DNA of 64,000 nt, from assembly GCF_001429765.1 (NCBI RefSeq), contig NZ_LMJB01000001.1, positions 666,346-730,345 on the forward strand. Reading direction: 5' to 3'. This stretch comes from Flavobacterium sp. Root901 (lineage in GTDB: Bacteria; Bacteroidota; Bacteroidia; Flavobacteriales; Flavobacteriaceae). A program made the translations under genes and the position numbers. Below the pieces are notes generated by a model. It was not told the DNA's origin, did no database searches, and saw only the letters and a list, made by a program, of their open reading frames with translations. Below are positions 42,046 through 52,624 of the stretch, piece by piece (positions within the stretch are counted from its first letter, which is position 1; each line of letters begins with the position of its first letter).

Positions 42046-45000
42046 ATGAAGAAAACTTTACTTTTTTTATTTTTATTTATTTCAATATTTAGTTACTCTC
42101 AGGAAAAATGTAATAACGGTATCGACGATGATGGTGATGGAAAAATAGATTTAAACGACAGTGATTGTATCTGCAATAAAACAGCTTCGATTTTAGCTAA
42201 TCCTTCTTTTGAAGAAAAAATAAACTGTCCATATTATAGAAACGACTTAAGTGCAGTAAATTCATGGGTAAAGGGAACCCAGCCTTCACCTGATTATATG
42301 AATTGTGAAAAGTTAAATGCTATTTACAACAAACAGCTTCAAAATTTTCCTGATGGTGATGGAATAATCAGGGCTTCATATAAAAACGGAAGAAAAGAAT
42401 ATCTCGCTGCTAAATTGCAAACGCCTTTAATTGCCGGAACAAAATATCAGTTAAAATTAAACATTGCCACATTAACCAGTATTTACATCGATGAAAGTAC
42501 TATTAAAGAATTTGATTTTGATTACCTTGAACCGGTTAATGTTACTCTTTTTGGATGCAGTAACAAAGATAATCTGCCATTGTATACGAATTCAAGCCCA
42601 GATAGTTTTGATCCCAGCTGGATTGAAATTGGGCATGTAACATATCAGCCGCAATCTGTATGGGGAGAAATCACAATGACTTTTACCCCAAGTGTGAATA
42701 TAAATGCAATAATGCTTGGGCCGCCTTCAGGAAAACTGCCTCCATTATTTGATACGTTAGAAACCTTGTCTTTTCTTTATGACAATTTAATTTTGAATAC
42801 TCCGGAAAATTTTGGCGTAACTATTTCTCAAACAGGAAGTTTTTGCGGAGGAAATTTAGTATTAACTGCTAACATTACCAATAACTTAAACTCAAATACT
42901 ACTTATCAGTGGTATAAAGAGGGTGTTGCAATAGCTGGTGCTGTAAGCAAAACATACCCAATATCATCGATACCATCAAAAGTTGGTACTTATTCCGTTA
43001 AAATAACAAATGGAAATGTATGTTATGTAAGTTCAAATATTACTATAAACAATTCCCTTTCAAGTCCTGAAACAATTGTAGTTCAACCTAGCTGTAATGA
43101 CACGAAAGGAAGCATAACTGTTAAAGAAGCAGGTTTAAATTACAGTTTTGACAATGGTAAATCATGGCAGACCAATCCGGTTTTTCTCCCAACTGGTCCC
43201 GGAAAATATTATGTTAAAATTAAATCTGCTTCCGGATGTATTTCATCTCCTTCTATTATAACAATTATTGATCCGATACTGCTGGACAGACCTTCATTTT
43301 CAATTGTACAGCCAACATGTAATATTAATGGCAGTATCACAATTACAACTCCCGGGTCACAATATAGTTTTGATAATGGATTAACCTGGAGTACAAATCC
43401 TACTAAAGGGAATTTACCTGCAGGAGAGTATAATATTAAAGTTAAAAACAATTCGGGATGTGAATCTTATTCTCAAAATGTATTGCTTTTTATTTCGCAT
43501 TTAGATTATCCTAAATATACCTTTACAGCTCCGGGCTGCAATTCTGGAGGAAGTATTACTATTACAACGCCAGCCGCTGAATATAGTTTTGACAATGGAG
43601 TCACATGGACAACAAATCCAACTGCGGCAAACCTTCCTTCAGGTTATTACTCCATAAAAATCAAGGATCAAAATGGCTGTGAATCCAATACTCCCCATGA
43701 ATATATTTATCTTAAAAAGTTTTACGCTCCTTTTCCAAAAATAAGATCGGTTTACCCTTCTTGTGCCAACTTAGGCTCTATAACTATTTTAACTTCTGCA
43801 GATCAGTATAGCTTTGACAATGGCGTAACATGGACCACAAACCCTAAAGCTGTAAATCTGGAATCCGGAACTTATGCAATAAAAACAAAAAATGAGTTTG
43901 GCTGTGAAACTGAGCCGTTATATATTTACCTTAAACCTTACTTTCTTCCTAATCCTACCTACACAACTGTACAATCTACCTGTACTACCAATGGAAGTAT
44001 TACAATTACAACGCCAGCAGCTGCATATAGTTTTGATCGCGGATTAACCTGGACTACAAACCCAACAGTGACAGTCCCTACTGTTTCTTCACAATATTTT
44101 ATTTCCATAAAAAATGAATTTGGCTGTACATCAGACCCTCAATATGTATATATGGACCCTGTAACTTATACTGGAGATACTAAATATATAATAAATAAAC
44201 AAGTAACATGTGACTCGGGCGCCAGTATAACCATCACATCAGCAGGTGAAGAATATAGTTTTGATGATGGTCAGACCTGGTCGACAAACCCAACTGCTGT
44301 AAATTTAAAAGCTAATGATTATTATTTAAAAACGAGAAATAGTAACGGATGTGTGACTTATGAGACAAGGGTTTCTATTTATGATAATTATTTAAGTTTC
44401 CCAACTTGTTTAGTTATCCAGCCTGAATGTAATACCAAAGGGAGTATTACAATTACTACACCGGCACCATTTTACAGTTTTGATGGTGGAGTAACCTGGG
44501 GAACAAACCCAGTTAAATCTAATTTAGAAGAGGGTAATTATTTTATTGTCATAAAAAATGCAGAGGGTTGTACTAGTCTGCCGTTTTATATCCATCTTTT
44601 TCCGTTTTATCTTCCAATGCCATTAATCGATTTTACTCAGCCTGCTGTTTGTGGCGAAAATGCTACAGGGAGTATAACTATAAGAACGATAGCTGATTTT
44701 TACAGCTTTAATGATGGGGCAACATGGAGCACAAATCCTACGGCTGAAAATCTGCCTGTTGATTCTGAATATCGATTAAAAATCAAAAATAATAATGGTT
44801 GTGTATCAGAAACTTTTTATTTTAATTTCAGCCCATTTGTATTAAAAAATGCAGAGTACACTTACACAGATCCAACCTGCAATAAGGGAGGAAGCATTAC
44901 GATTACTACTCCAGCCCCATTTTACAGCTTTGATGCCGGACAAACCTGGGGAACGAATCCTAACGCTGTAAATTTACCACCGGGTTATTATACCCCAAAA

Positions 45001-47862
45001 ATAAAAAATGAATATGGCTGTACTTCTCCAACCTATTATAGTATCCGTTTTACTGAACCAAAACTAACCTATCCTGATATAAGAGTAACACAGCCTAAAT
45101 GCGGATCACCGGGAAGTATCATAGTGGATACTCCTGCTGCACAATATAGTTTTGATGGCGGAAGAACATGGGGCAGCTCCAACAAAGTTTTGAATATCCC
45201 GGCATCAATTTATGCTGAAAATTACTATATCATGCTAAAAGACGAAACGGGCTGCGAATCTTATCAGGTAGTTATTGGTATTCCCGCTATATTCATAGAA
45301 ACGCCTGAATATACAACAACAAAACCAACATGCGAAAAAGGCGGAAGTATTTCTATTGATCCGATTGGGGATGAATATAGTTTTGACAATGGAATGACGT
45401 GGACTAAAAACCCCGTTTCTACTGATTTAGATGAAGGTACTTATTATATAATATTAAAAAACAAATTCGGATGTCAATCTTATCCGCAGCCTGTCAATAT
45501 ATCCAGATTTTATCTTGATGAACCTTCTATTATATTAACCCAGCCTAATTGCGAATCTTTAGGAAGTATTGAGTTTACTTCACCAGCGGCTGAATACAGT
45601 ATTGATAATGGTGAAAACTGGAGTTCAAATCCTGTCTTTTCAAATCTAAAAGCCGGTGATTATCATTTAATAATCAAATCAGCATTGGGATGTGAATCGA
45701 GCGCTAAATTTCTTGCGCTAAATGACCCAGACCCAGCCGCTGATCCACCCGGCATTTTGATTCAGCAGCCAAGCAGCTGTACTTCTCCAAAAGGGACTAT
45801 TACATTGGTATCAGCAACTGCTTATCAATACAGTTTTGATAATGGAGCAGCCTGGACAACAAATAATAAAATAACGGGCTTAAATGCTGGGAATTATTTT
45901 GTCAGGGTAAGAAATAGTGCTTCAGGATGTCCTTCTGTTGCTATTAAGGTAATTATCAATCCTCTGTTGGACGATATAACAAATCCTGTTTACACCTCTG
46001 TTCAGCCTACAAGCTGTACTAATCCCTTTGGAATTATTACAATTACGACCCCTGCTTCAAAATATAGTTTTGATAACGGAATAAGCTGGAAAACAAGTGC
46101 AGTTTCAGAAAATTTAGCCATTGGAACCTATAATATTAAAATTCAGAACTCAGCTGGCTGTATATCAGATCCTGTTACTGTTCAGATAAATCCTCCTGCA
46201 GATTATCCTTTTCCCCCTTCCTACAACAGCACTCAGCCAGACTGTAAGAATAGTAAAGGAAAAATAAATATTCTTTCGAGTGCAGCAGAATATAGTTTTG
46301 ATAATGGAATAACGTGGAGTAATAATCCAGTGTCCGGATTTTTAGAACCGGGAGAATATTATATAAAAACCAAAAATTCCAGCGGCTGTATTTCTGAAGC
46401 TGTAAAGGTGATCATAATAAAATATGTTAATTTGATTCCGCTTCCTCAAACTTTGAGTTTACAAACCTTCTGCGTTCAGCAAAATGCTACATTAAACGAC
46501 ATTCAAATTACCGGCCAAAACATAAAATGGTACAGTAATTTAACAGGAGGAACACTTGCAACACCAACAACTGTCGCTCAGGATAAAGCAACTTATTACG
46601 CTTCACAAACTATAAACGGATGTGAGAGCGAAAGAGTTGCCGTTAAAATCAATATTCAGGTTACATTTCCTCCAACAGGAAATGCAAATCAATCATTCTG
46701 CACCGGACAAAATCCAACCATTGCAGATCTTCAAGTGAGCGGAACATCCATAAAATGGTATGATGCAGTAAGTAATGGCTCTTTATTAGCAGAAACTACA
46801 AATCTTGTTGACGGAAAAACTTATTATGCTTCGCAGACCGAAAATAATTGTGAAAGCCAAAGGTTAGCCATAACAACTGTGATTGTAAATACACCTTCTG
46901 CCCCAACTGGAAATGGAAGTCAATCTTTCTGTAAAAAGGAAAATGCAACTTTAAGCAGCATTCAAATTTCCGGACAAAATATAAAATGGTACGATACTAA
47001 TTTCTCTGCAGCCAGTTTGCCGAATTCAACTCTATTAGAAGATAATAGAACTTACTATGCTTCGCAGACAATTGGATGTGAAGGTGAAAGAACACCAATT
47101 TTAGTCCGAATTTATAATACTCCATTGCCTACTGGAAACAATAACCAGCAATTTTGTATTGATCAAATTGCAATGATTGAAGATCTTTCTATAACCGGAA
47201 CAAGCATAAAATGGTATGATGAAGCTGTAAACGGAAACATTTTATCTGATACAGATTTATTACAAACTGGAACTTACTATGCTTCGCAGACATTAAATAA
47301 TTGTGAAAGTGATAGATTGGCTGTTATGGTAAAAGTACAGGATACACAAATTCCAATTGCTGATTCACCACAGGTATTTTGTATTCAAAAAAATGCTGCA
47401 ATTAAGGATATTAATATTATTGGCCAGAATATAAAATGGTACAAAAGCGTTTCTTTAAATACAACTTTATCAGAAACCGAGAAGCTGGAAAATGGAATTA
47501 CTTATTATGCCTCTCAAACTATTAACAATTGTGAAAGTGACAGAATTCCAGTTTCGATAAATATTCTTGAAGCCACAATTGGCGATTGTATTAATTTTGT
47601 AGATGAATTGCCGTTTCCAAAATTCTTCACTCCAAATAATGACAATTACAACGATTATTGGACAATTGATCCTGCATATTTGGCTCCAAATACAACTATA
47701 AGAATATTTGACCGATATGGAAAATTGATAAAAGCTTTATCATTGAATACTTCCTGGGACGGGACGTATCTTGGACATCAGGAACCTGCTTCAGATTATT
47801 GGTTTATTGTAACTCGTTTAAACGGAACAGAATTTAGGGGACACTTTAGTCTTAAAAGATAA
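42046..47862 (+). CDS. Giant secreted repeat protein with T9SS type B C-terminal domain (SprB-like adhesin)
   Basis: A 1938-residue cell-surface or released protein. After the signal peptide (about 1-18) comes CNNGIDDDGDGKIDLNDSDC, a calcium-binding-like opening common in flavobacterial surface proteins. A beta-sandwich-like region (about 50-250) and one Ig-like unit follow. Residues about 354-1465 hold 15 repeats of roughly 74 aa built around GSITITTP...YSFDNGxTW, a SprB-type repeat. Residues about 1461-1845 hold five further repeats of about 77 aa (FC...GQNIKWY...TYYASQT). The final 85 or so residues (FFTPNNDNYNDYW, IRIFDRYGKLI, GHFSLKR) are the gliding-motility-associated C-terminal domain that directs type IX secretion. 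A role in adhesion or gliding is inferred. Confidence 0.93.
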   Translation: MKKTLLFLFLFISIFSYSQEKCNNGIDDDGDGKIDLNDSDCICNKTASILANPSFEEKINCPYYRNDLSAVNSWVKGTQPSPDYMNCEKLNAIYNKQLQNFPDGDGIIRASYKNGRKEYLAAKLQTPLIAGTKYQLKLNIATLTSIYIDESTIKEFDFDYLEPVNVTLFGCSNKDNLPLYTNSSPDSFDPSWIEIGHVTYQPQSVWGEITMTFTPSVNINAIMLGPPSGKLPPLFDTLETLSFLYDNLILNTPENFGVTISQTGSFCGGNLVLTANITNNLNSNTTYQWYKEGVAIAGAVSKTYPISSIPSKVGTYSVKITNGNVCYVSSNITINNSLSSPETIVVQPSCNDTKGSITVKEAGLNYSFDNGKSWQTNPVFLPTGPGKYYVKIKSASGCISSPSIITIIDPILLDRPSFSIVQPTCNINGSITITTPGSQYSFDNGLTWSTNPTKGNLPAGEYNIKVKNNSGCESYSQNVLLFISHLDYPKYTFTAPGCNSGGSITITTPAAEYSFDNGVTWTTNPTAANLPSGYYSIKIKDQNGCESNTPHEYIYLKKFYAPFPKIRSVYPSCANLGSITILTSADQYSFDNGVTWTTNPKAVNLESGTYAIKTKNEFGCETEPLYIYLKPYFLPNPTYTTVQSTCTTNGSITITTPAAAYSFDRGLTWTTNPTVTVPTVSSQYFISIKNEFGCTSDPQYVYMDPVTYTGDTKYIINKQVTCDSGASITITSAGEEYSFDDGQTWSTNPTAVNLKANDYYLKTRNSNGCVTYETRVSIYDNYLSFPTCLVIQPECNTKGSITITTPAPFYSFDGGVTWGTNPVKSNLEEGNYFIVIKNAEGCTSLPFYIHLFPFYLPMPLIDFTQPAVCGENATGSITIRTIADFYSFNDGATWSTNPTAENLPVDSEYRLKIKNNNGCVSETFYFNFSPFVLKNAEYTYTDPTCNKGGSITITTPAPFYSFDAGQTWGTNPNAVNLPPGYYTPKIKNEYGCTSPTYYSIRFTEPKLTYPDIRVTQPKCGSPGSIIVDTPAAQYSFDGGRTWGSSNKVLNIPASIYAENYYIMLKDETGCESYQVVIGIPAIFIETPEYTTTKPTCEKGGSISIDPIGDEYSFDNGMTWTKNPVSTDLDEGTYYIILKNKFGCQSYPQPVNISRFYLDEPSIILTQPNCESLGSIEFTSPAAEYSIDNGENWSSNPVFSNLKAGDYHLIIKSALGCESSAKFLALNDPDPAADPPGILIQQPSSCTSPKGTITLVSATAYQYSFDNGAAWTTNNKITGLNAGNYFVRVRNSASGCPSVAIKVIINPLLDDITNPVYTSVQPTSCTNPFGIITITTPASKYSFDNGISWKTSAVSENLAIGTYNIKIQNSAGCISDPVTVQINPPADYPFPPSYNSTQPDCKNSKGKINILSSAAEYSFDNGITWSNNPVSGFLEPGEYYIKTKNSSGCISEAVKVIIIKYVNLIPLPQTLSLQTFCVQQNATLNDIQITGQNIKWYSNLTGGTLATPTTVAQDKATYYASQTINGCESERVAVKINIQVTFPPTGNANQSFCTGQNPTIADLQVSGTSIKWYDAVSNGSLLAETTNLVDGKTYYASQTENNCESQRLAITTVIVNTPSAPTGNGSQSFCKKENATLSSIQISGQNIKWYDTNFSAASLPNSTLLEDNRTYYASQTIGCEGERTPILVRIYNTPLPTGNNNQQFCIDQIAMIEDLSITGTSIKWYDEAVNGNILSDTDLLQTGTYYASQTLNNCESDRLAVMVKVQDTQIPIADSPQVFCIQKNAAIKDINIIGQNIKWYKSVSLNTTLSETEKLENGITYYASQTINNCESDRIPVSINILEATIGDCINFVDELPFPKFFTPNNDNYNDYWTIDPAYLAPNTTIRIFDRYGKLIKALSLNTSWDGTYLGHQEPASDYWFIVTRLNGTEFRGHFSLKR

Positions 47863-47870
47863 TTTAATTA

Positions 47871-47903
47871 AAAAGGCTCAGATTAATTACCTGAGCCTTT
47901 TTT
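47871..47903. terminator. Shared terminator of adhesin and MHS transporter genes
   Basis: AAAAAGGCTCAG and CTGAGCCTTTTTT form a 12-bp stem with a 9-nt loop between two convergent genes. Confidence 0.85.
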
Positions 47904-47922
47904 ATATAAAATTAGATTGTAT

Positions 47923-49200
47923 TTAAAATTTATGCTCGTCTTTGCTTATTACGAAAAAAGAAATTAAGGAAATAAGTGCCGCTGCTGTTAAGTACAAACC
48001 AACATAGCTTACATCATAAGTTTTGGCTAACCAAATGGCAATCATAGGAGCAAAAGCCGCACCCAAAATTCCGGCCAGATTAAAAGTTAAAGATGCACCG
48101 GAATAACGAACATTTGTTGGAAACAACTCCGATAAAAAAGTTCCTAAAGGTCCGTAAGTAAATCCCATTAAAACCATACCGATGCAGGCAAAAGTGGTTA
48201 GTAAAACAATATTTCCGGTACTTAAGAAATAAGAAAAGAAAAATCCGAAAACAGCAATAGCCGCTGTTGCTATAATAAGCATTTTACGGCGTCCTATTTT
48301 ATCTGCTACAACAGCTGAAACTGGAATGAAAATGGCAAAAAACAGTACCGAAAACAACTGTATTAATAAGCCGTTTCTTTTAACAATTCCCAGATCAGAA
48401 GTTACCCAGCTCAATGTAAAAACTGTCATTAAGTAAAAAACCAAAAATGTTGTAATAGCGGCAAACGTACCAAAAATCAATTGATTTTTATATGATTTCA
48501 CAATCGTGAAAAAAGGTACTTTAACCTCTTCTTTTTCTTTTTTAGAATTTTCGAAAGAAGGGGTTTCAGTAATTTTTGTTCGGATATAAAACCCAACTAT
48601 AACTAAAAGAGAACTGGCTATAAACGGAATTCTCCAGCCATAATCCATAAAATCTTCATTGCTCATGGAATCGGTCAGCAATAGAAAAGTTCCTCCGGAA
48701 AGTAACAATCCAATTGGAGCACCCAATTGCGGAAACATTCCGTACCAGGCGCGCTTATTTGGCGGAGCATTTTCTATAGCCAGCAAAACAGCTCCTCCCC
48801 ACTCACCTCCTAAACCAACTCCTTGTCCAAATCGACAAAGCATTAATAATAATGGAGCCGCAACACCAATACTGGCATAACCTGGCAAAAATCCTATTGT
48901 AACAGTAGAAATTCCCATTGTCAGTAAAGCTGCAACTAAGGTAAATTTACGTCCGATTTTATCTCCGTAATGACCAAAAAAAGCAGAACCTAACGGTCGT
49001 GATAAAAATGCAATTGAAAAAGTAGCCAGCGACTCCAGAGTGGCTACAGTCGAATTAGAACCCGGAAAAAATAACTGAGGAAAAACCAATACCGCAGCAT
49101 TGGCATAAATATAAAAATCAAAAAATTCAATTGTTGTGCCAATCAGGCTTCCAAAAAGAACGTGTTTTAATGAGTTCTTCTTATTCAGGTTAGTTTCCAT
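47923..49200 (-). CDS. MFS transporter, metabolite:H+ symporter (MHS) family
   Basis: Inner-membrane transporter of 425 residues with about 12 hydrophobic segments. The family signs are FGSLIGTTIEFFDFYIYANAA at the N-terminus, the first-loop motif GHYGDKIGRKFTLV, the repeat of that motif VVADKIGRRKML in the second half, and RFGQGVGLGGEWGGAVLLAIE. Known relatives import proline/betaine, citrate, ketoglutarate or shikimate, so the substrate is open. It is a single gene. The bshC gene starts 272 bases upstream on the other strand. Confidence 0.92.
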   Translation of the reverse strand: METNLNKKNSLKHVLFGSLIGTTIEFFDFYIYANAAVLVFPQLFFPGSNSTVATLESLATFSIAFLSRPLGSAFFGHYGDKIGRKFTLVAALLTMGISTVTIGFLPGYASIGVAAPLLLMLCRFGQGVGLGGEWGGAVLLAIENAPPNKRAWYGMFPQLGAPIGLLLSGGTFLLLTDSMSNEDFMDYGWRIPFIASSLLVIVGFYIRTKITETPSFENSKKEKEEVKVPFFTIVKSYKNQLIFGTFAAITTFLVFYLMTVFTLSWVTSDLGIVKRNGLLIQLFSVLFFAIFIPVSAVVADKIGRRKMLIIATAAIAVFGFFFSYFLSTGNIVLLTTFACIGMVLMGFTYGPLGTFLSELFPTNVRYSGASLTFNLAGILGAAFAPMIAIWLAKTYDVSYVGLYLTAAALISLISFFVISKDEHKF

Positions 49201-49472
49201 GCAAAATAGATATATCTTTTTTTTGATTACAAAAATATAGTTTCATTATTAATATTTTACATTTACAACAAATACTTTCAAAACATCATAGCACTTTTAA
49301 CAAATTTCATACTTTTTATATTTTAAAAATCAATTCATTATTCAAAATTAAAAACCTGATTACAGGAACTTTAAATCCAAAAAATAAAAATCAAATCTTA
49401 AGCAATAGTTAAAACCATTTTTAACTCCATATTTTCATTAAATTTACAGCTGTCAAAAATAAATTTAAAATT

Positions 49473-51062
49473 ATGCCTACCGACTGTATCAGCTATCAAA
49501 CTTCTGGATATTTTTCTAAATTGATACAAGATTATTTAGATCAGAAAACAGAATTGAAACCGCTGTACAACAATTTTCCGACTTTAGAAAATTTCGAAAA
49601 ACAAATTACTGAAAAAGCCGCAAACTTTGACCACAGTAACCGAATTACCTTGATTTCATCTTTAAAAAAGCAATACCAAAATATCGAAATTTCTGATTTA
49701 ACGAAACAGAATATTGAGCTTTTGGCACTCGAAAATACTTTTACCATCACAACCGGACATCAGTTAAATTTATTTAGCGGACCGTTGTATTTCTTGTATA
49801 AAATCATTTCGACAATTAATTTAACGAAAGAGTTAAAGTCAAAATATCCTTCGTACAATTTTGTCCCAATTTATTGGATGGCGACTGAAGATCATGATTT
49901 TGAAGAAATTAATTATTTTAATTTTAAAGGAAAAAAATTCAGATGGAATAAAGAAAGTACTGGGCCTGTAGGAAGACTTTCGACCGATGGCTTAGCAGAA
50001 TTTCTCGAAATTTACTCTTTAGAATTGGGCTCAAGTACAAACGCCAACACTTTAAAAAAGCTTTTTGAAGATTCTTATTTAAAACATGATAATCTGGCAG
50101 ATGCAACCCGGTTTTTAGCTGACAGCCTGTTTGCCAATTATGGTTTAGTAATTTTAGATGCAGATGATGCTCATTTAAAACGTGCTTTTATTCCCTTTGC
50201 AAAAGAAGAATTAGAAAAACAGACTTCATACCAGGCCGTTCAAAAAACAATTGAAAAACTAAATGATTATACTGTTCAGGTAAATCCACGCGAAATCAAT
50301 TTATTTTATATTGAAGATAATCTGCGTGAGAGAATCATTTTTGAAGAAAACAAATACTTCGTTAACCATACAAAAATATCATTTTCAAAAGAAGAAATCT
50401 TTTCTGAATTAGAAAATCATCCTGAAAAATTCAGTCCAAATGTAATTATGCGTCCGCTTTATCAGGAAATTATTCTGCCAAATTTATGTTATATTGGCGG
50501 AGGCGGAGAAATTGCTTACTGGCTGGAACTTAAATCTTTTTTTGATGCCGTAAAAATAACTTTTCCAATTCTTCTGGTTCGTAATTCTGTCCTTCTGGCA
50601 ACCGAAAAACAGGTTAAAAAAGCAGATCAACTGAATTTAAGCTGGCGTGATCTTTTTAATAAACAGGAAAATTTACTAAATGCGATTACACATAAAATTT
50701 CTGCATTTCCAATTGACTTAACACCTCAAAAAGAAATATTGAAAACCCAATTTAAATATCTTTATGAACTGGCAGATCAAACCGATAAATCTTTTTCCGG
50801 AGCAGTAAAGGCACAGGAAGTCAAACAAACAAAAGGTCTTGAAAATTTAGAAAAACGTTTATTAAAAGCTCAAAAAAGAAAACTAAGCGATCAGTTACAG
50901 CGCGTGACCGATTTACAATGCGAATTGTTCCCAAATAACAGTCTGCAGGAACGTCAGGCAAATTTTTCAGAATTTTACCTTGAAAAAGGCGAACAGCTGA
51001 TTCCATTATTAACCCAAAAATTAAAACCTTTAGAAACTAATTTTTCAATTATCACAATATAA
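49473..51062 (+). CDS. bshC: Bacillithiol biosynthesis cysteine-adding enzyme
   Basis: Final enzyme of bacillithiol synthesis, joining cysteine to glucosaminyl-malate. The 529 residues match the family length. Signs include FTITTGHQLNLFSGPLYFLYKI, FVPIYWMATEDHDFEEINYF (with the HxxE-like TEDHDFEE core) and LPNLCYIGGGGEIAYWLELK. The C-terminal half is a long coiled coil (about 430-480, EVKQTKGLENLEKRLLKAQ). BshC is a marker of low-GC Firmicutes and many Bacteroidota. No bshA or bshB is seen in the window. The gene is followed by a membrane acyltransferase after 114 bases. Confidence 0.95.
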   Translation: MPTDCISYQTSGYFSKLIQDYLDQKTELKPLYNNFPTLENFEKQITEKAANFDHSNRITLISSLKKQYQNIEISDLTKQNIELLALENTFTITTGHQLNLFSGPLYFLYKIISTINLTKELKSKYPSYNFVPIYWMATEDHDFEEINYFNFKGKKFRWNKESTGPVGRLSTDGLAEFLEIYSLELGSSTNANTLKKLFEDSYLKHDNLADATRFLADSLFANYGLVILDADDAHLKRAFIPFAKEELEKQTSYQAVQKTIEKLNDYTVQVNPREINLFYIEDNLRERIIFEENKYFVNHTKISFSKEEIFSELENHPEKFSPNVIMRPLYQEIILPNLCYIGGGGEIAYWLELKSFFDAVKITFPILLVRNSVLLATEKQVKKADQLNLSWRDLFNKQENLLNAITHKISAFPIDLTPQKEILKTQFKYLYELADQTDKSFSGAVKAQEVKQTKGLENLEKRLLKAQKRKLSDQLQRVTDLQCELFPNNSLQERQANFSEFYLEKGEQLIPLLTQKLKPLETNFSIITI

Positions 51063-51176
51063 TGATATCTTACCACAATAATTTCAGGATGAAATAACCG
51101 CCCGATTCTGAAATTATTGTTTTTAAACCAAATAGCGACTTTTAAAATTTATTAACTAACCAATTTACCCAGACAA

Positions 51177-52448
51177 ATGGTAAAAGAACGCTTAATTTCG
51201 CTAGACGTCTTTCGTGGACTCACAATTCTATTAATGACAATTGTCAACAATCCAGGAGACTGGGGCAATGTTTACCCGCCACTATTACACGCCGAATGGA
51301 ACGGCTGCACGCCAACCGACTTAGTATTTCCATTTTTCGTTTTTATAATGGGAGTTGCAGTACCGCTTGCAATGCCGGACAAATTTTATGACGGCACAAC
51401 TTTCAACAAAATATTAATTCGTTCTTTACGAATGTTATGTTTGGGGATTTTCTTTAACTTTTTTGGAAAAATTCAATTATTCGGGCTTGACGGAATTCCG
51501 CTTTTAATTGGCCGATTAGCTATTACAATTGGTGTTGGGTATGCTTTAATGGGCAATTTTAGTTCTAAAATCAAAAATATTTTAGCTTTTGCAATTCTGT
51601 TTATTTACTTATTTCTGGCATACAGCGGTATCGAAGCTTACAGTGACGTACGACTTCCGGGAGTATTGCAGCGAATTGCGATTGTTTATTTTGTAGTTTC
51701 TCTTTTATATTTAAAAACATCCAGAAAAACTCAAATCTTAACCGGAATCGTTTTATTATTAGGATATTGGGCAGTCATGACTTTAATTCCTGTTCCGGGA
51801 GTTGGCGAAGCAAATCTGGATAAAGGAACCAATCTTGCCGCGTGGCTTGACAATCTTTTACTAAAAGGTCACATGTATCGCGGAACTGTAACCTGGGATC
51901 CTGAAGGAATTTTAAGCACACTTCCTTCAATAGTAAACGGAATAATTGGTTTATTAATTGGTCAGGTTTTGCAGCAGAATTTCCCAAAAACCAAAAAAGC
52001 GCAAATAATGGGAGCTGCAGGAGCTGCACTAATTGTTGGAGGTCTAATCTGGAATATTGTTTTTCCAATAAACAAATCACTCTGGACAAGCAGTTATGTT
52101 TTATATACGACAGGATTAGCCACAACATTTTTAGCAATATTATATTATGTTATTGATATCGCCGATTATAAAAAAGGATTTAAGCCATTTTTAATCTGGG
52201 GCGTAAATCCTATGATTGTTTTCTTTACTTCGCAGATTATTCCGCAGGCATTGGTGATGATTGAATTTCAAAATCCGCATAATACTTCAGAAAAGATCAA
52301 TCTATTAAGCTATCTGTATAGTTTCTGGATTAAACCATTTTTCAGCAATCCAATGACAGCTTCATTAGCCGGCGCATTGGTATATGTCTGCATCTGGACA
52401 TTTATTTTATGGATATTCTACAGAAACAAATTAATTTTTAAAGTGTAA
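51177..52448 (+). CDS. Membrane acyltransferase, heparan-alpha-glucosaminide N-acetyltransferase-like (DUF5009)
   Basis: A 423-residue inner-membrane protein with about 10-11 hydrophobic segments. The N-terminus RLISLDVFRGLTILLMTIVN, the block WGNVYPPLLHAEWNGCTPTD (with the His and Cys-containing loop) and FPFFVFIMGVAVPLAM match the HGSNAT/NagX family. The segment DPEGILSTLPSIVNGIIGLL is also conserved. Members are thought to transfer acetyl groups across the membrane to amino sugars. The actual substrate is unknown. Followed by a hairpin at 52471-52488. Confidence 0.9.
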   Translation: MVKERLISLDVFRGLTILLMTIVNNPGDWGNVYPPLLHAEWNGCTPTDLVFPFFVFIMGVAVPLAMPDKFYDGTTFNKILIRSLRMLCLGIFFNFFGKIQLFGLDGIPLLIGRLAITIGVGYALMGNFSSKIKNILAFAILFIYLFLAYSGIEAYSDVRLPGVLQRIAIVYFVVSLLYLKTSRKTQILTGIVLLLGYWAVMTLIPVPGVGEANLDKGTNLAAWLDNLLLKGHMYRGTVTWDPEGILSTLPSIVNGIIGLLIGQVLQQNFPKTKKAQIMGAAGAALIVGGLIWNIVFPINKSLWTSSYVLYTTGLATTFLAILYYVIDIADYKKGFKPFLIWGVNPMIVFFTSQIIPQALVMIEFQNPHNTSEKINLLSYLYSFWIKPFFSNPMTASLAGALVYVCIWTFILWIFYRNKLIFKV

Positions 52449-52470
52449 TTTTTTATCACAATATTGTACA

Positions 52471-52488
52471 GACGCACAGCAGTGCGTC
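52471..52488 (+). terminator. Terminator after the acyltransferase gene
   Basis: GACGCAC-AGCA-GTGCGTC is a perfect 7-bp stem followed by TTTTTAAATTT. The ACAGACGCAC phrase is also of a kind often repeated between flavobacterial genes. Confidence 0.7.
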
Positions 52489-52593
52489 TTTTTAAATTTA
52501 TAATATCAAATAATTAATTACAAAACATTGCTAAAACATCGATTCACAATGTTTTTATTATGAATTTATTAAAATCAATTCGCAAAAAAAGTC

Positions 52594-52601
52594 TACTTTT
52601 G
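52594..52601 (+). promoter_or_regulatory. Candidate -7 box of ndk (TACTTTTG)
   Basis: An exact TAnnTTTG match 23 bases before the ndk ATG, with GCAC just after it as a plausible start site. No clear TTTG at -33. Confidence 0.45.
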
Positions 52602-52624
52602 CACAAAATTTAATAAAATATAAA

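Noticed and set aside
43100-47580. Regular repeats that could suggest a CRISPR array or satellite DNA
   Set aside because: The periodicity is about 220-230 bases, is in frame, and matches protein repeats of an adhesin; units are diverged and no short spacers or cas genes exist.
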